Source of the DNA: GWC2-37-13 sp964564535 | Lineage (GTDB): Bacteria; Patescibacteriota; Microgenomatia; UBA1406; GWC2-37-13 | Direction: 5' to 3' | Assembly (NCBI GenBank): GCA_964564535.1 | Contig: CAZMBH010000036.1 | Span: forward strand, 1 to 9,503 | Length of the DNA: 9,503 nt | In this document: positions 1-6,954 of the stretch, piece by piece | Position numbering within the stretch: position 1 is the stretch's first letter | Layout: every line of letters starts with the position of its first letter | The notes under the pieces: model-generated | Databases searched by the model: none | What the model was told of the DNA's origin: nothing | Seen by the model: the letters and a program-made list of their open reading frames with translations, nothing else | Program-made: the position numbers and the translations under genes

Positions 1-22
1 TATAGTCAGGAAGAATTAGAGT

Positions 23-713
23 GTTTCAATCCACGCTCCCACGCGGGGAGCGACATCAATGGTATGATAATATGTATTATGTAAAGTTGTTTCAATCCAC
101 GCTCCCACGCGGGGAGCGACGCAGATTGTATGGATAGTGATAATATTCTGCTATTGTTTCAATCCACGCTCCCACGCGGGGAGCGACTTATTAAATGTAG
201 GGTTTGTGGATATAGGATACTGTTTCAATCCACGCTCCCACGCGGGGAGCGACGTATTATAGATCTCTATTATTATTTTCACGGTGCTGTTTCAATCCAC
301 GCTCCCACGCGGGGAGCGACAAAGACTGTGTCTTTCTGTTTTCCTCTGATATCGTTTCAATCCACGCTCCCACGCGGGGAGCGACACATACGAGTTAAAG
401 CCTGAGAAGTTTTTCCCTGTTTCAATCCACGCTCCCACGCGGGGAGCGACTTTATAATTTTCCCCGACTTTCATTTCCTCTTTCGTTTCAATCCACGCTC
501 CCACGCGGGGAGCGACCTTCTCCTTGCTAAAATTTTACAACAATATGCTTGTTTCAATCCACGCTCCCACGCGGGGAGCGACATACAAAGTGTATCAAGT
601 GCAGAGGAAGGATGAAGTTTCAATCCACGCTCCCACGCGGGGAGCGACTCATCCAAAAACTCCCTACTTACTATTTTATGCGTTTCAATCCACGCTCCCA
701 CGCGGGGAGCGAC
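23..713 (-). CRISPR. CRISPR array, subtype I-C-type repeat, 11 repeats and 10 complete spacers
   Basis: Eleven apparently identical 32-nt repeats start at 23, 89, 156, 222, 289, 354, 419, 485, 551, 617 and 682. On the plus strand each begins GTTTCAATCCACGC and ends GGGGAGCGAC. Spacers are 33-35 nt and AT-rich, and none resembles another. In the crRNA sense (minus strand) the repeat ends in ATTGAAAC and folds into a 7-bp stem, CGCTCCC with GGGAGCG, around a 5-nt loop. This is the typical I-C repeat form, and cleavage at the 3' base of the stem would leave an 11-nt 5' handle. The newest spacer should be at 649-681, next to the leader. Bases 1-22 look like part of another spacer, so the array probably continues left of the window. 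No spacer target can be recognised by eye. Confidence 0.99.
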
Positions 714-882
714 TGATAATATTTTATATTATATGCACAACGCTATTTAATACAACATTTTTGCGAAGATATTTCTTATATGTCAATGAACAATCTCTAA
801 ACTTTATAATTTTTAACTCTTTATACTTATATAAGAGTAACTGCGAAGATGTCGAGAAAAGATGTTCTCTTATAGTTCGCAT
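714..882 (-). promoter_or_regulatory. CRISPR leader between cas2 and the array
   Basis: This 169-nt stretch without a gene is very AT-rich and lies between the cas2 stop codon and the first repeat, on the side where new spacers should enter. It contains a 9-bp direct repeat, TGCGAAGAT, at 762-770 and 842-850, exactly 80 bp apart. It also holds a 6-bp inverted repeat (ACTCTT/AAGAGT, 816-838) and candidate promoter elements facing the array. No hairpin followed by a T-run is seen on the minus strand, so transcription from the cas operon could read through into the array. The leader role is inferred from position and composition. Confidence 0.85.
728..755 (-). promoter_or_regulatory. candidate pre-crRNA promoter
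   Basis: Read on the minus strand, a perfect -10 box TATAAT (733-728) is preceded at 16 nt by a weak -35 box, TTGTAT (755-750). Initiation near 721 would begin transcription a few nucleotides before the first repeat at 713. An alternative is a consensus -35 TTGACA at 786-781 with AAAAAT at 762-757 as a poor -10 (18-nt spacing). The region is so AT-rich that a TATAAT match alone is weak evidence. Confidence 0.4.
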
Positions 883-1173
883 TCAAATCAATAATGCCTC
901 GTCCAGATCAATTGCTTTTTTATTTCCAATATGTTCAACCCGTCTCTTCCAATTTGAACCAAGGTAATAAAACCGTAAACTGTCTTTTTCTTCATTCATT
1001 TCCTTTATCAAATTAGCTTTCAACATTACCCATTGAGCGGGATCAATTTCACACTCAAAAACCGAATATTGAACTCTTTGACCATAATTTAAGCAGTGTT
1101 TTGCAATCCTTCTCAATCTTCTTGCACCACCCTTATCAGAAGTCATTATGTCATAACTTATCAGCACTAACAT
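883..1173 (-). CDS. cas2: CRISPR-associated endoribonuclease/integration protein Cas2
   Basis: Cas2 is the small ferredoxin-fold dimer that bridges two Cas1 dimers in the spacer integration complex. The 96-aa product begins MLVLISYDIMT, with the conserved Asp8 at the end of the first strand. It continues with the I-C-type blocks RRLRRIAKHCLNYGQRVQ and SVFEC and a C-terminal LRFYYLGSNW segment, and 96 aa is the usual length. The ATG at 1173 is chosen because it directly follows TTTGGAGGTGAT, a strong ribosome site formed by the last codons of cas1, and lies one base after the cas1 stop. The frame is open upstream to 1206, but that would add 11 residues not found in the family. It is the last protein gene before the leader. 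Confidence 0.97.
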   Translation of the reverse strand: MLVLISYDIMTSDKGGARRLRRIAKHCLNYGQRVQYSVFECEIDPAQWVMLKANLIKEMNEEKDSLRFYYLGSNWKRRVEHIGNKKAIDLDEALLI

Positions 1174-1174
1174 A

Positions 1175-2206
1175 TCACCTCCAAATGAATACAGGATAAC
1201 CATCAATGTCCTTTCTTATATATCTTGCAAGCAGAAGTGCTTGAACATAAAAGACCAAACCAATTTGAATTTTTTCATTTATAAACGGATGGATAATTTC
1301 ATCCTGTTTTCTTTTTTGATAAGCAATTAAAAGTTCTTTTCGTGTATCATCATTCATCAAGACACCGCCTGACTCTAATCTCTTAAACCCTTTTATATTT
1401 ACTTGCTCTAAGTTTATCAAGGATAACGCTAATCTATCTGCAATTATTGGTCTGAATTCCTCCATCATATCAAGAGCCAAGCTGGGTCTTCCGGGCCTGT
1501 CTCGGTGCAAAAAACCGACATAAGAATCTAATCCGACACTTTCTAATGCAGACTGCACATCCTGCATTAGAAGAGTATAAATAAATGAAAGCAGACAATT
1601 CACTTCATCCATTGGCGGTCTCCTATTTCTGCTGACAAATTTAAAATCTGCTTTTTGAGAAATTATCATCTCATCAAATACACTAAAATACTGATGAGCC
1701 GCATCTCCTTCAAGTCCTCTAAGATTGTCAAGTCCAACACAAGATTCGATTTGTCTTAATGACCAATTTAAAGCATCTGAAGCATTCATAATTTTCTTTG
1801 AATCTATTTTCTCTCCATGATCTCTTAAAACTCTTTGCAAAACTACCCTGCAATTATATACTTTCCCAAGTAAAATGTTTTTTGCAATTTTTGCCGATTC
1901 AATTTCGCTGTCAGCATATCTGTATTGCTCTCTCCGCAACAATACATTACCCTTGGTTTTACCATTCACACTTGCAAGAAATTTACCATATTCCGAGTGA
2001 AAACTTATTGCAACACAGTTTTCAACGCATAACTCCATTAAAAACGGACTGACACTAACATTGCCAAAGCAAACTATGCTTCCAATATTATGGATGGGTA
2101 ATTGAAGCTTTTTCTCTCTTTCTATAGATACCACTACAGTGTCACCTTCCTTTGATAAATATGCACCTTGCGTAGTAACAAATAGAGTGTTCAAATATTT
2201 TTTCAT
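1175..2206 (-). CDS. cas1: CRISPR-associated integrase Cas1
   Basis: Cas1 is the metal-dependent integrase that inserts prespacers at the leader-repeat junction, in complex with Cas2. The 343-aa protein has the normal length and two-domain layout: an N-terminal beta-rich domain (about 1-90) and an alpha-helical catalytic domain. The metal ligands can be assigned as Glu166 in LRGLEGDAAHQYF, His234 in GFLHRDRPGRPSLALD and Asp246 in the LDMMEEFRP motif. All are present, so it looks functional. Its ATG overlaps the cas4 stop as ATGA, with only a poor ribosome site (AAAGAGAT), so translation is probably coupled to cas4. Its final codons supply the ribosome site for cas2. GC content is clearly lower than in the interference genes. 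Confidence 0.98.
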   Translation of the reverse strand: MKKYLNTLFVTTQGAYLSKEGDTVVVSIEREKKLQLPIHNIGSIVCFGNVSVSPFLMELCVENCVAISFHSEYGKFLASVNGKTKGNVLLRREQYRYADSEIESAKIAKNILLGKVYNCRVVLQRVLRDHGEKIDSKKIMNASDALNWSLRQIESCVGLDNLRGLEGDAAHQYFSVFDEMIISQKADFKFVSRNRRPPMDEVNCLLSFIYTLLMQDVQSALESVGLDSYVGFLHRDRPGRPSLALDMMEEFRPIIADRLALSLINLEQVNIKGFKRLESGGVLMNDDTRKELLIAYQKRKQDEIIHPFINEKIQIGLVFYVQALLLARYIRKDIDGYPVFIWR

Positions 2207-2838
2207 AATTTGTTTATCTCTTTTAAAATATAATCATTCACCCTGTTTGTCTTTTCTAAAGATTTCGGCATACACAGTTCTAACAATGAGCAAGAGTCAC
2301 ATTTTTTTGAATATTCCGGTTTAGGAGTAATTTTATCTTCTATGAAAGCTCTCACTTCTTTTATAATCTTTATTGTTTCTTCTCTGAGAATATCGTCAAA
2401 AACAACATCATATCTATGTTTTGTTTTACCATAATATAAAGCACCATTAGGAATACTGATTTTCAACATCTCTTCCAAGCATAATGCTTGGGCGCAAAGC
2501 TGAACTTTATCACAATCATCCATTTTAGGTTTTCCTCTTTTATATTCAACAGGAAAAGGTAACCACTTTTTATTTTCACTTTTATGATACTCAATTACAT
2601 CCGCTTTACCGGATAAGCCATAAAAGGTGCTTCGTAAAGGAATTCCTCTTTCAAATCTAATATCTTTTCTTTTTTCAATTGTTTCATTATGGGCTGTTTC
2701 ATGCATTTGTCTTCCCTCTGCTGTAAAATAGTTTTCAATCCAAACCTGCTCAATATGAATCAAGGCACATTGTCTTTTGCAAAACACATAGTGCTGAATT
2801 GCAGAAAGTTGAATCAAATCTTCATCATTATATGTCAT
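2203..2838 (-). CDS. cas4: CRISPR-associated exonuclease Cas4 (RecB-like, Fe-S)
   Basis: Cas4 trims prespacer ends and enforces PAM-correct orientation, working with Cas1-Cas2. In this 211-aa protein the four likely Fe-S cysteines are one from FCKRQC (Cys20 or Cys24) near the N terminus and Cys180, Cys183 and Cys189 near the C terminus (CDSC and LC). RecB-type nuclease residues are present: Asp80 in SGKAD, Glu98 and Lys100 in PVEYKRGKPK, and the Gln113 region, VQLCAQALCLEEM, which is characteristic of Cas4 from I-C loci. The start has an AGGA ribosome site about 6 nt upstream. The gene begins 7 nt after the four-helix-bundle gene and overlaps cas1 by 4 nt. It seems complete. Confidence 0.97.
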   Translation of the reverse strand: MTYNDEDLIQLSAIQHYVFCKRQCALIHIEQVWIENYFTAEGRQMHETAHNETIEKRKDIRFERGIPLRSTFYGLSGKADVIEYHKSENKKWLPFPVEYKRGKPKMDDCDKVQLCAQALCLEEMLKISIPNGALYYGKTKHRYDVVFDDILREETIKIIKEVRAFIEDKITPKPEYSKKCDSCSLLELCMPKSLEKTNRVNDYILKEINKL

Positions 2839-2845
2839 ATATGTC

Positions 2846-3418
2846 CTATTCTTTCTCTTTTCTCCTTTCCTTTCTTACATTATACAGTCTCTCAGTGAAC
2901 CCGCCTTTTTCCAGAAAATCTTTTTCTAATGCTCTTAATTGTCTATCAAGAAGATAATTTGTTTGATGAATTAAACAGATTATAGTATTTGCAGAAACTT
3001 CTGCTGAAGAATCTTCAATATAGGTCTTATAATTCAAATATGACCTATTCTTTTCATAGCATTTTTCTCTGACCTCTTTAGCGTTTGGATTATCTTTTTC
3101 CCATAATAGCAAATTATGCTGTCTTAAATAATCCTGATAATCAAGCAGTAGTTCCTCTAAACTTGCTCTTGCAACATTTACCAATTTCAGCTCAGTCTTT
3201 TTTGAAGTGCCTAAAGCCATACAACCCTCTGCTATGTTTTGCTTTCCACTTCTTGCCGCTTGAACCATTTGGTCAGTAGTTCTTGAAAATTTATCAACAA
3301 ATCTTGAACAAAAAATTGCTGTTGCATCATAAACAATCTCAGACATCTGATATGACTGTAATTTCTGATACCCGCCATGCGGCGGGATTAGATTTGTACT
3401 ATTATCCTTATTAGACAT
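2846..3418 (-). CDS. four-helix-bundle protein with C-terminal 'suffix' domain (IVS/Avd-like), inside the cas operon
   Basis: This is not a known Cas protein. It resembles the four-helix-bundle family found in 23S rRNA intervening sequences and as the Avd accessory protein of diversity-generating retroelements. Residues 18-100 hold the bundle, with the signature QAARSGKQNIAEG (53-65) and TSKKTELKLVNVARASLEEL (71-90). Residues from about 104 match my recollection of the 'four helix bundle suffix' extension: WEKDNP, then a helix at 140-170, then LEKGGFTERL. The last 10 residues are very charged. There is no signal peptide, membrane segment or obvious enzyme motif. It begins 16 nt after cas3, with a weak ribosome site, and ends 7 nt before cas4, so it is almost certainly co-transcribed. 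Its low GC content matches cas4-cas1-cas2 rather than cas3. Avd binds nucleic acid and reverse transcriptase; any similar role here is speculation. Confidence 0.88.
   Translation of the reverse strand: MSNKDNSTNLIPPHGGYQKLQSYQMSEIVYDATAIFCSRFVDKFSRTTDQMVQAARSGKQNIAEGCMALGTSKKTELKLVNVARASLEELLLDYQDYLRQHNLLLWEKDNPNAKEVREKCYEKNRSYLNYKTYIEDSSAEVSANTIICLIHQTNYLLDRQLRALEKDFLEKGGFTERLYNVRKERRKEKE
3371..3386 (-). repeat. GC-rich inverted repeat near the start of the four-helix-bundle gene
   Basis: A 6-bp perfect stem, CCCGCC/GGCGGG, with a 4-nt loop lies about 32 nt downstream of the start codon in an otherwise AT-rich gene. It encodes part of the PPHGG segment, and a His-Gly-Gly-Tyr motif here is, as I recall, common in this protein family. 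The hairpin may therefore be a by-product of coding, though it could slow early translation. Confidence 0.5.
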
Positions 3419-3434
3419 AATTCATCTTTTAGAA

Positions 3435-5708
3435 TTAGAAGAAATAACTTTTAGAATTTAACATTTTAAGAACTCCTGCCATATAACCTAAAAAATTTCC
3501 ATCATACTCGAGTTGCCATTTATAAAGATCTTCAGATTCTCGCAATTGACTCAATGCAAACTTGTCTATGTTATTGCTATAAATGGAAACTGATTTCTGC
3601 TGTAGTTCTGTAAAATCAACTTTCTCGTGCCGTTCTATTCTTTCACATATTTCGCTGTCAATTATTGCGGTCACCGTATTTGCTGGTATTACTTTAAACT
3701 GGTCTTTAACCGACGGGAAGTCCCTGTTTCGTTCAGCTATCACGATGAGATTGCTATCTGCATTAATCTGGTTTTTCTCCCGCACCTCTCTTTTCATTGC
3801 CTCTGTGCAATAGTCAGGCGCAACCTTTCCTTCATCAAAGAACTGTTTTAATATTCTTGAGGATGTCACAAATGAAGGATGTTCTTTGAGAGAATCACCC
3901 GGCACTATCTGGAAGTTCCATAAGTTGCTTTCGCCATATTCACCTGCGCGATTAATTCTTCCGGCTGTCTGAATTGTGCTTACAAGACTGCAATATTCTC
4001 TTGCAGCTGTTCGAAATGAAAAATCTATTCCAGCTTCAACGCATGAGGTTGCAACCAGTGTCCAATCATTATCGCCAGGGCTTCTTTGAGGATCGAGTCT
4101 TTTCTTAATTCTTTCAAGTATTGTCTTGCGATGAATCGGTGCCAATGCTGTAGAAAGATGCTCAACAAATCTTCTATCATCGTATGAATATTTTCCATCC
4201 CCATATGATTTAGATAGATTCTTGGCAACTGATGCAGCAGAGTGTACCGTATTCAGAATAATCAATCTTGGTCCCTGCAACTCTTTTATCCAATTACAAA
4301 TTTCATCTGCGTTAAGCGGCTTATCTTTTTTTTCATAATTTATCCGAATTGATTCGTTTTCCAATGCTGTTTTTCTCACAGTATCATCAACAAGTTCTGG
4401 AATATTCTTTAATGTTGGGTTTGAAAATTCTTCCAATTCCCAGAAACGGTTGAGAGAACCGGATACAAGAACAATATAACAACCCCAGTCATTAACAAGT
4501 TCACGAAGCCACTTCAACGCCTGTGCCCATAGATGTGCAGGCAGTGCAGCATGTGCCTCATCAATAAATATCGTCGAACCCGAAAGCTGGTGAAGTTTTC
4601 GCAATGAAGCAGGGTGATTGCTTGCCAGAGTTTCAAAAAATTGTACAGCCGTTGTTACAGTTATCGGAGCATTCCATAAAAAGGAAAAAGCGCGTGAGCT
4701 TAAATCCTCAAATTCAGCCTTATGATGGTGTGCCGCAACAACTTTTTCGGAATTTTCTCCGGACAAAACCAATGCATTGCGATAAACCTCAACCGACTGA
4801 TCAATAATGTTTGTGAAAGGCAAAACAACAAAAACACGCCGTAAGTTTTTTGTTTTTGCTACATTCAGCAAATGCGCCATAACAGCAGTCGTTTTCCCAG
4901 TTCCAACGGGACTGTCGCAGGTAATGAAACCATTATCGGATGGTGAAGCATTGCGACATGAATCATAAATCTGTTGACGCAAATTGTTCCTCAAGCTCTC
5001 CCTTGGGCTTATCTTTTTGCCCTCGCTATCTTTTGAAAGCCCTGCAACATAACTGTCCAATAAGGTAAGCCTCTTGTCTGGATAAAGCAAAATCTCGCCT
5101 TCAGGGACAACGTTGTTGTAATGTCGCGCCGTGTCAGTATGATCAGCATCTACAAGGCATGAAAGTGCCATTCGCATAAATAGAGGTGTCGGCGCAACAC
5201 CATACCATTCGGATTTTTCCATCTTTGGCAGGTCGGTTAAAGCCGATTTGTGGGCTTCGAGATACTCATGCAGGGATTTATCTATAATATCTTTAACTGA
5301 TCGTCCTTCCTGACTAAATGCTGTATCACGAAAGACATTCCCTTTGCCCTTCGCATTCTCGTCAGGTAATGACTGTAATCCGATATGATGGGAATAAACA
5401 AATAAGGCCGCAAGATTCTCAGCCAATGACAAACCACTTGATTGCAATGCAGCTACACCTGCATCAACATGATTCAATGGAAGACTCATTCTATTGCGAA
5501 CCTTTAAAACTTCCTGATTCTCAGGGGCAAGCTTGCCCAAATCGTGATAGTAAGCGGCAAACGCAACGGCATCCTTCATTAGCGTACCATATTGGGAATA
5601 TGCTCCTGCTTTTGTAGCATTACCGAGCGCCATTTCATAGACATTACAGACATGCGCTTGATAAGACTGCGATGGGATATCGCCTTTTGCGCTGTGTGCT
5701 AAGTACAT
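3435..5708 (-). CDS. cas3: CRISPR-associated nuclease-helicase Cas3 (HD + SF2 helicase)
   Basis: Cas3 is recruited to the Cascade R-loop and unwinds and degrades target DNA. This 757-aa protein has an N-terminal HD nuclease domain with His19, the His55-Asp56 pair in YYHDLGK, His80, His107-His108 in YSHHIG and a later DADHTDT segment. The SF2 helicase core follows, with Walker A DSPVGTGKT (265-273), DEAH (383-386), ATSCVEAGIDFSF (about 553-565) and motif VI QTAGRINRAGEYG (580-592). Motif III reads VSGS instead of the common SAT. The ATG at 5708 is preferred: GGAG lies 8 nt upstream and the cas7 stop is 2 nt before it. A TTG at 5714 would add two residues but has no properly spaced ribosome site. 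All catalytic motifs are present, so it looks active. Its place after cas7, not before cas5, is unusual for I-C. Confidence 0.96.
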   Translation of the reverse strand: MYLAHSAKGDIPSQSYQAHVCNVYEMALGNATKAGAYSQYGTLMKDAVAFAAYYHDLGKLAPENQEVLKVRNRMSLPLNHVDAGVAALQSSGLSLAENLAALFVYSHHIGLQSLPDENAKGKGNVFRDTAFSQEGRSVKDIIDKSLHEYLEAHKSALTDLPKMEKSEWYGVAPTPLFMRMALSCLVDADHTDTARHYNNVVPEGEILLYPDKRLTLLDSYVAGLSKDSEGKKISPRESLRNNLRQQIYDSCRNASPSDNGFITCDSPVGTGKTTAVMAHLLNVAKTKNLRRVFVVLPFTNIIDQSVEVYRNALVLSGENSEKVVAAHHHKAEFEDLSSRAFSFLWNAPITVTTAVQFFETLASNHPASLRKLHQLSGSTIFIDEAHAALPAHLWAQALKWLRELVNDWGCYIVLVSGSLNRFWELEEFSNPTLKNIPELVDDTVRKTALENESIRINYEKKDKPLNADEICNWIKELQGPRLIILNTVHSAASVAKNLSKSYGDGKYSYDDRRFVEHLSTALAPIHRKTILERIKKRLDPQRSPGDNDWTLVATSCVEAGIDFSFRTAAREYCSLVSTIQTAGRINRAGEYGESNLWNFQIVPGDSLKEHPSFVTSSRILKQFFDEGKVAPDYCTEAMKREVREKNQINADSNLIVIAERNRDFPSVKDQFKVIPANTVTAIIDSEICERIERHEKVDFTELQQKSVSIYSNNIDKFALSQLRESEDLYKWQLEYDGNFLGYMAGVLKMLNSKSYFF

Positions 5709-5710
5709 TT

Positions 5711-6574
5711 TCAAGACTCCATAATATCCTTAATTGAGGCAATCTTATCTTTCAGTTCATCAGGTAGAGATGAAGGAATATCATACTCATTCCGCGACAT
5801 AGATGGCTTATCAGTGTCTTGTTTCTTCTTGGGTGTCAATGCATCAATGAGCTTGTAATCTGGACAGGAACCGAGAGACGATTTGTGCTCAATACACCAC
5901 GCACGTAAAATCTCAACGTTAGATCTAATATAAGAGCGTGTATGTGGATAGGCAAGCGGAATCAATGCCAGAAGAACGTCAATATCTGCTTTTGTGCAAC
6001 CAGTGCTACGGTTACCACTCGCAGCGCTTGGGTTTACAAAGAATGGCATACAGTAAATGCCGTGTTGAACTATTCTAAATGCCATTGGTGCCATACCTTG
6101 ATCTTTTCCTTCCTGAACTCCGGCTTTACTTGTGTTTGTCTGTCGTTCTATGTTAGTTGGCGCTACAGAAAGACCCATCCCAAATTGAACAACACCAGTT
6201 TTTATCGTAGTCGAAGAACCCTCTTCAAGGAAGGTGTTGCCAAATACTCTGGCATCCCAGTATCTTTTTTTAAACGCTTCAAAATCGCTATTTAAGAGGT
6301 CGTTAATTTCTTTCCTGTTGCGACCTCTTGATTCAAGGATCATGTATCCATCATCATTCAAGTTAAATTTAGCTTTTAAGTCCTTCCATACAAGACCCTC
6401 CTTATCTTCCACTAAATCACGCAGTTTTCGTTTAAACGATACGGGCGAAATTTCACCTTTTCCATCCGGCCGCTGACGGGGATCGCTCTCACGGTCAGGA
6501 TCACCGTTGGGATTAGAATTAATAACCTCGATAACTAAAAGACCTGTTGCACGGAAAATGTTTTGATCTGACAT
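5711..6574 (-). CDS. cas7: Cascade backbone protein Cas7 (Csd2-like)
   Basis: Cas7 polymerises along the crRNA spacer to form the backbone of the interference complex. The 287-aa protein carries the family signature NSNPNGDPD (19-27) in the first strand of the RRM-like fold, then SFKRKLRDLV (46-55), DARVFGNTF (107-115), and a central region VVQFGMGLSVAP (128-139) that matches the GPVQF-type block of Csd2/Csh2 proteins. The length is normal for Csd2. The start has AGGAGG with 6 nt spacing to the ATG, 14 nt after the cas8c stop. This strong site fits the need for several Cas7 copies per complex. The polar, Lys/Asp-rich segment near 248-262 is probably a flexible loop. It appears intact. Confidence 0.96.
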   Translation of the reverse strand: MSDQNIFRATGLLVIEVINSNPNGDPDRESDPRQRPDGKGEISPVSFKRKLRDLVEDKEGLVWKDLKAKFNLNDDGYMILESRGRNRKEINDLLNSDFEAFKKRYWDARVFGNTFLEEGSSTTIKTGVVQFGMGLSVAPTNIERQTNTSKAGVQEGKDQGMAPMAFRIVQHGIYCMPFFVNPSAASGNRSTGCTKADIDVLLALIPLAYPHTRSYIRSNVEILRAWCIEHKSSLGSCPDYKLIDALTPKKKQDTDKPSMSRNEYDIPSSLPDELKDKIASIKDIMES

Positions 6575-6588
6575 CGTATTCCTCCTAT

Positions 6589-6954
6589 TTAATTGTTTTC
6601 TGACCTTGCTAAGTAGCCAAGTAACATTTGTGCCTTATCTGTATCCGAACATGTTGTAGAAATCCCCACCTCTTTTAATTGATTTGAAATCTCGCCGATC
6701 TGCTTCAAAAAATATTTGATCAGACCAACATCTTTCTCATCTCCAGATAGCGTTTTAGCCCATGCCTGATATGGGGGTATCCTTTGACTGAGCATACTCA
6801 AAGCCCTTTCAGGTGTCTCCAAAGCCGTTGACATCAAGGCATTACCAGCGAGTTGAGGCGGAATTGAACCTTTTCTCACTTGTTGACAATACTTCAGGTG
6901 AAGATCGTCAACAAGGCTTAGAAGCCGTCCTACAAGATACGCAGATGAATTCAT
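6589..6954 (-). CDS. cas11c: predicted Cas11c small subunit from an internal start in cas8c
   Basis: In type I-C systems the small subunit is made by internal translation of cas8c. Here codon 561 of cas8c is an ATG preceded by AAAGAAAGGAGGGTTT, close to perfect complementarity with the 16S rRNA tail, with 4 nt between GGAGG and ATG. The in-frame product has 121 aa, begins MNSSAYLVGRLLSLV, is mainly helical and basic-to-neutral, and has the size expected of Cas11c. It would line the complex beside Cas7 and stabilise the R-loop. The encoded KKGGF residues could be coincidental, but the match in strength, position and product size is convincing. Expression is predicted, not observed. Confidence 0.85.
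   Translation of the reverse strand: MNSSAYLVGRLLSLVDDLHLKYCQQVRKGSIPPQLAGNALMSTALETPERALSMLSQRIPPYQAWAKTLSGDEKDVGLIKYFLKQIGEISNQLKEVGISTTCSDTDKAQMLLGYLARSENN

Noticed and set aside
816..838. Inverted repeat ACTCTT/AAGAGT as a terminator after cas2
   Set aside because: The stem is short and AT-rich, and no T-run follows on the minus strand, so it does not look like an intrinsic terminator.
130..967. Long open frames across the CRISPR array on both strands, with repeated peptides such as FQSTLPRGER, SIHAPTRGAT and SLPAWERGLK
   Set aside because: These are translations of the repeat itself; a repeat-spacer unit of about 66 nt keeps the frame open. This is a well-known false annotation.
2846..3418. 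The four-helix-bundle gene as part of a 23S rRNA intervening sequence or a diversity-generating retroelement
   Set aside because: No rRNA sequence, reverse transcriptase, template repeat or variable repeat is visible nearby; the flanking genes are cas3 and cas4.
4025..4228. Minus-strand 67-codon frame inside cas3, and other frames inside cas1, cas3, cas7 and cas8c
   Set aside because: They lie within strongly supported genes in other frames and have no family motifs or well-placed ribosome sites.
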